Part shown: in pieces, positions 4,884 through 5,758 of the stretch
Numbering within the stretch: position 1 is the first letter of the stretch
How the letters are laid out: each line of letters starts with the position of its first letter
Source of the DNA: RXOA01 sp964547105
GTDB lineage: Bacteria; Bipolaricaulota; Bipolaricaulia; UBA7950; UBA9294
Length of the DNA: 5,758 nt
Assembly: GCA_964547105.1 (NCBI GenBank)
Contig: CAZJLO010000083.1
Coordinates: 1 to 5,758, forward strand
Direction: 5' to 3'
Program-made: the position numbers and the translations under genes
Notes under the pieces: model-generated
Seen by the model: the letters and a program-made list of their open reading frames with translations, nothing else
Database searches by the model: none
What the model was told of the DNA's origin: nothing

Positions 4884-5758
4884 CTACTCGCCGACGGCGA
4901 TGACGACCTTGCCGCCGGCGTGGCCTTCGTTGAGATAGGCGAACGCCTCGGCGGTTTCGGCGAGCGGATAGACACGGTCGATCACCGGGGTGAGCTTGCC
5001 GAGTTCGATGAGTTCGCGGAGCTCCACCAGGTCGCCGGGCTTGGTGGTCGCAAAGTAACCGCTTCCTTGCTGCTTGACGAACATCGAAACCCATCGCGTT
5101 TTGAGGATGTAGGGCATGCCGGCATTCCCGCTGTTGGGGATGTGCTTGCCGCGTGGCGTGAGGACGCGTCGGCAGGCGCGAAGTGGGTGATTGGCAACGT
5201 TGTCGAGGATGACGTCGTAGCGAGCGTTCCCTTGGGTGAAGTCTTCCCGGGTGTAGTCGATAACGTGGTCGGCGCCGATCGAGCGGAGCATCTCTGTATG
5301 CCGTGTGCTGCACACGCCGGTGACCTCGGCGCCGTACGCCTTGGCGATCTGCACGGCGAACGTGCCCACGCCACCCGATGCTCCGTTGATCAACACCGTT
5401 TGCCCTTCCCTCACCTTGCCGGCATCGCGGATGCCGTGCAGCGCCGCGATCGCCGATGTGGGAACGGCGGCGGCCTGCTCGAACGGGAGGCCGTTCGGCA
5501 TCTGTTCGACCTTGCTTTGCGAGGTGACGACGTACTCGGCACAGGTTCGGCTGATCGAGCCGTAGACGTTGTCGCCGGGGCGGAACCTGGTTACGCCCCT
5601 CCCCACCTCTTCCACGGTACCGGCGGCATCGTACCCCGGCACGTAGCCTCTGGGTTTGGGGAAGCCGACAACCAATCGGGTGAACACCGGCACGCCCCGC
5701 ATCATGAACACATCGCCGGCGTGCAGCGCCGCGGCGTGGACTCGGATGACGATCTGAT
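4884..5758 (-). CDS. Zinc-independent medium-chain quinone oxidoreductase/alcohol dehydrogenase (partial, N-terminus off window)
   Basis: The 290 residues visible belong to the medium-chain dehydrogenase/reductase superfamily, soluble enzymes that use NAD(P)H to reduce quinones, enones or similar carbonyls. The frame stays open to the window edge. Its first residues, QIVIRVHAAALHAGD followed by VFMMRG, match the early N-terminal segment of the family, so about 25-35 residues are missing; the GTG at 5711 is internal, not the start. Further on are PGYDAAGTVEEVG and FRPGDNVYG of the catalytic domain, then the Rossmann nucleotide loop LINGASGGVGTFAVQIAK at about residues 122-139, then GADHVIDY, YDVILDNV and a final GGKVVIAV. 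The usual structural-zinc cysteine cluster is absent and the GHE motif is GYD, pointing to the zinc-free quinone reductase branch. The exact substrate is not determinable. It heads a pair with the downstream membrane protein gene. Confidence 0.92.
   Translation of the reverse strand, partial: QIVIRVHAAALHAGDVFMMRGVPVFTRLVVGFPKPRGYVPGYDAAGTVEEVGRGVTRFRPGDNVYGSISRTCAEYVVTSQSKVEQMPNGLPFEQAAAVPTSAIAALHGIRDAGKVREGQTVLINGASGGVGTFAVQIAKAYGAEVTGVCSTRHTEMLRSIGADHVIDYTREDFTQGNARYDVILDNVANHPLRACRRVLTPRGKHIPNSGNAGMPYILKTRWVSMFVKQQGSGYFATTKPGDLVELRELIELGKLTPVIDRVYPLAETAEAFAYLNEGHAGGKVVIAVGE

Noticed and set aside
4856..4975. N-terminal extension of the small membrane protein to 4975
   Set aside because: It is the dehydrogenase coding sequence read in another frame; the extension is Ser/Pro/Arg-rich and AAGGAGG sits before ATG 4855.
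1..5758. CRISPR array, tRNA, rRNA, intact insertion sequence
   Set aside because: No regularly spaced direct repeats, cloverleaf, conserved rRNA core or transposase motif were seen on either strand.

Overview
This is GC-rich bacterial DNA. Every gene I can support lies on the minus strand, so the window is best read from right to left. Start codons are preceded by recognisable Shine-Dalgarno sequences, and two stretches resemble sigma70-type promoters. There is no rRNA, tRNA, CRISPR array or intact transposase. The organism cannot be fixed from this sequence. The families present would fit a soil or sediment bacterium from a GC-rich phylum such as Acidobacteriota, Chloroflexota or Gemmatimonadota, but that is only inference.

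Layout from right to left. (1) 5758-4884: the C-terminal 290 residues of a zinc-independent medium-chain quinone reductase/alcohol dehydrogenase, cut by the window edge. (2) 4855-4478: a small four-helix membrane protein resembling DUF6326, 28 bp downstream and probably co-transcribed. (3) 4477-4251: a gap holding a well-formed promoter and a symmetric operator of four TGTTCGC half-sites. (4) 4250-2440: a two-gene type IV toxin-antitoxin system of the AbiE kind. The AbiEi-type winged-helix antitoxin comes first, and the AbiEii-type nucleotidyltransferase toxin overlaps it by 13 nt. (5) 2439-2071: a 369 bp gap without a supported gene, containing several inverted repeats and a candidate promoter. 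(6) 2070-1534: a streptothricin acetyltransferase (SatA-like). (7) 1463-549: a second acetyltransferase with two GNAT-like halves, about 70 bp downstream of satA with a stem-loop between them. (8) 548-388: a 161 bp gap with no clear terminator and only weak promoter-like matches. (9) 387-1: the start of a CheY/Rcp1-like receiver protein in which the phosphoacceptor aspartate is asparagine.

The genes look like several small modules rather than one pathway. The clearest is the toxin-antitoxin operon, whose operator geometry suggests cooperative autorepression by the antitoxin: one half-site sits in the promoter spacer, two flank the predicted transcription start, and one covers the antitoxin ribosome-binding region. 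The two acetyltransferases form a second module that may modify antibiotics or other amines. The points most worth following are the nested operator, the degenerate receiver, and short sequence similarities between the gaps on either side of the toxin-antitoxin pair.
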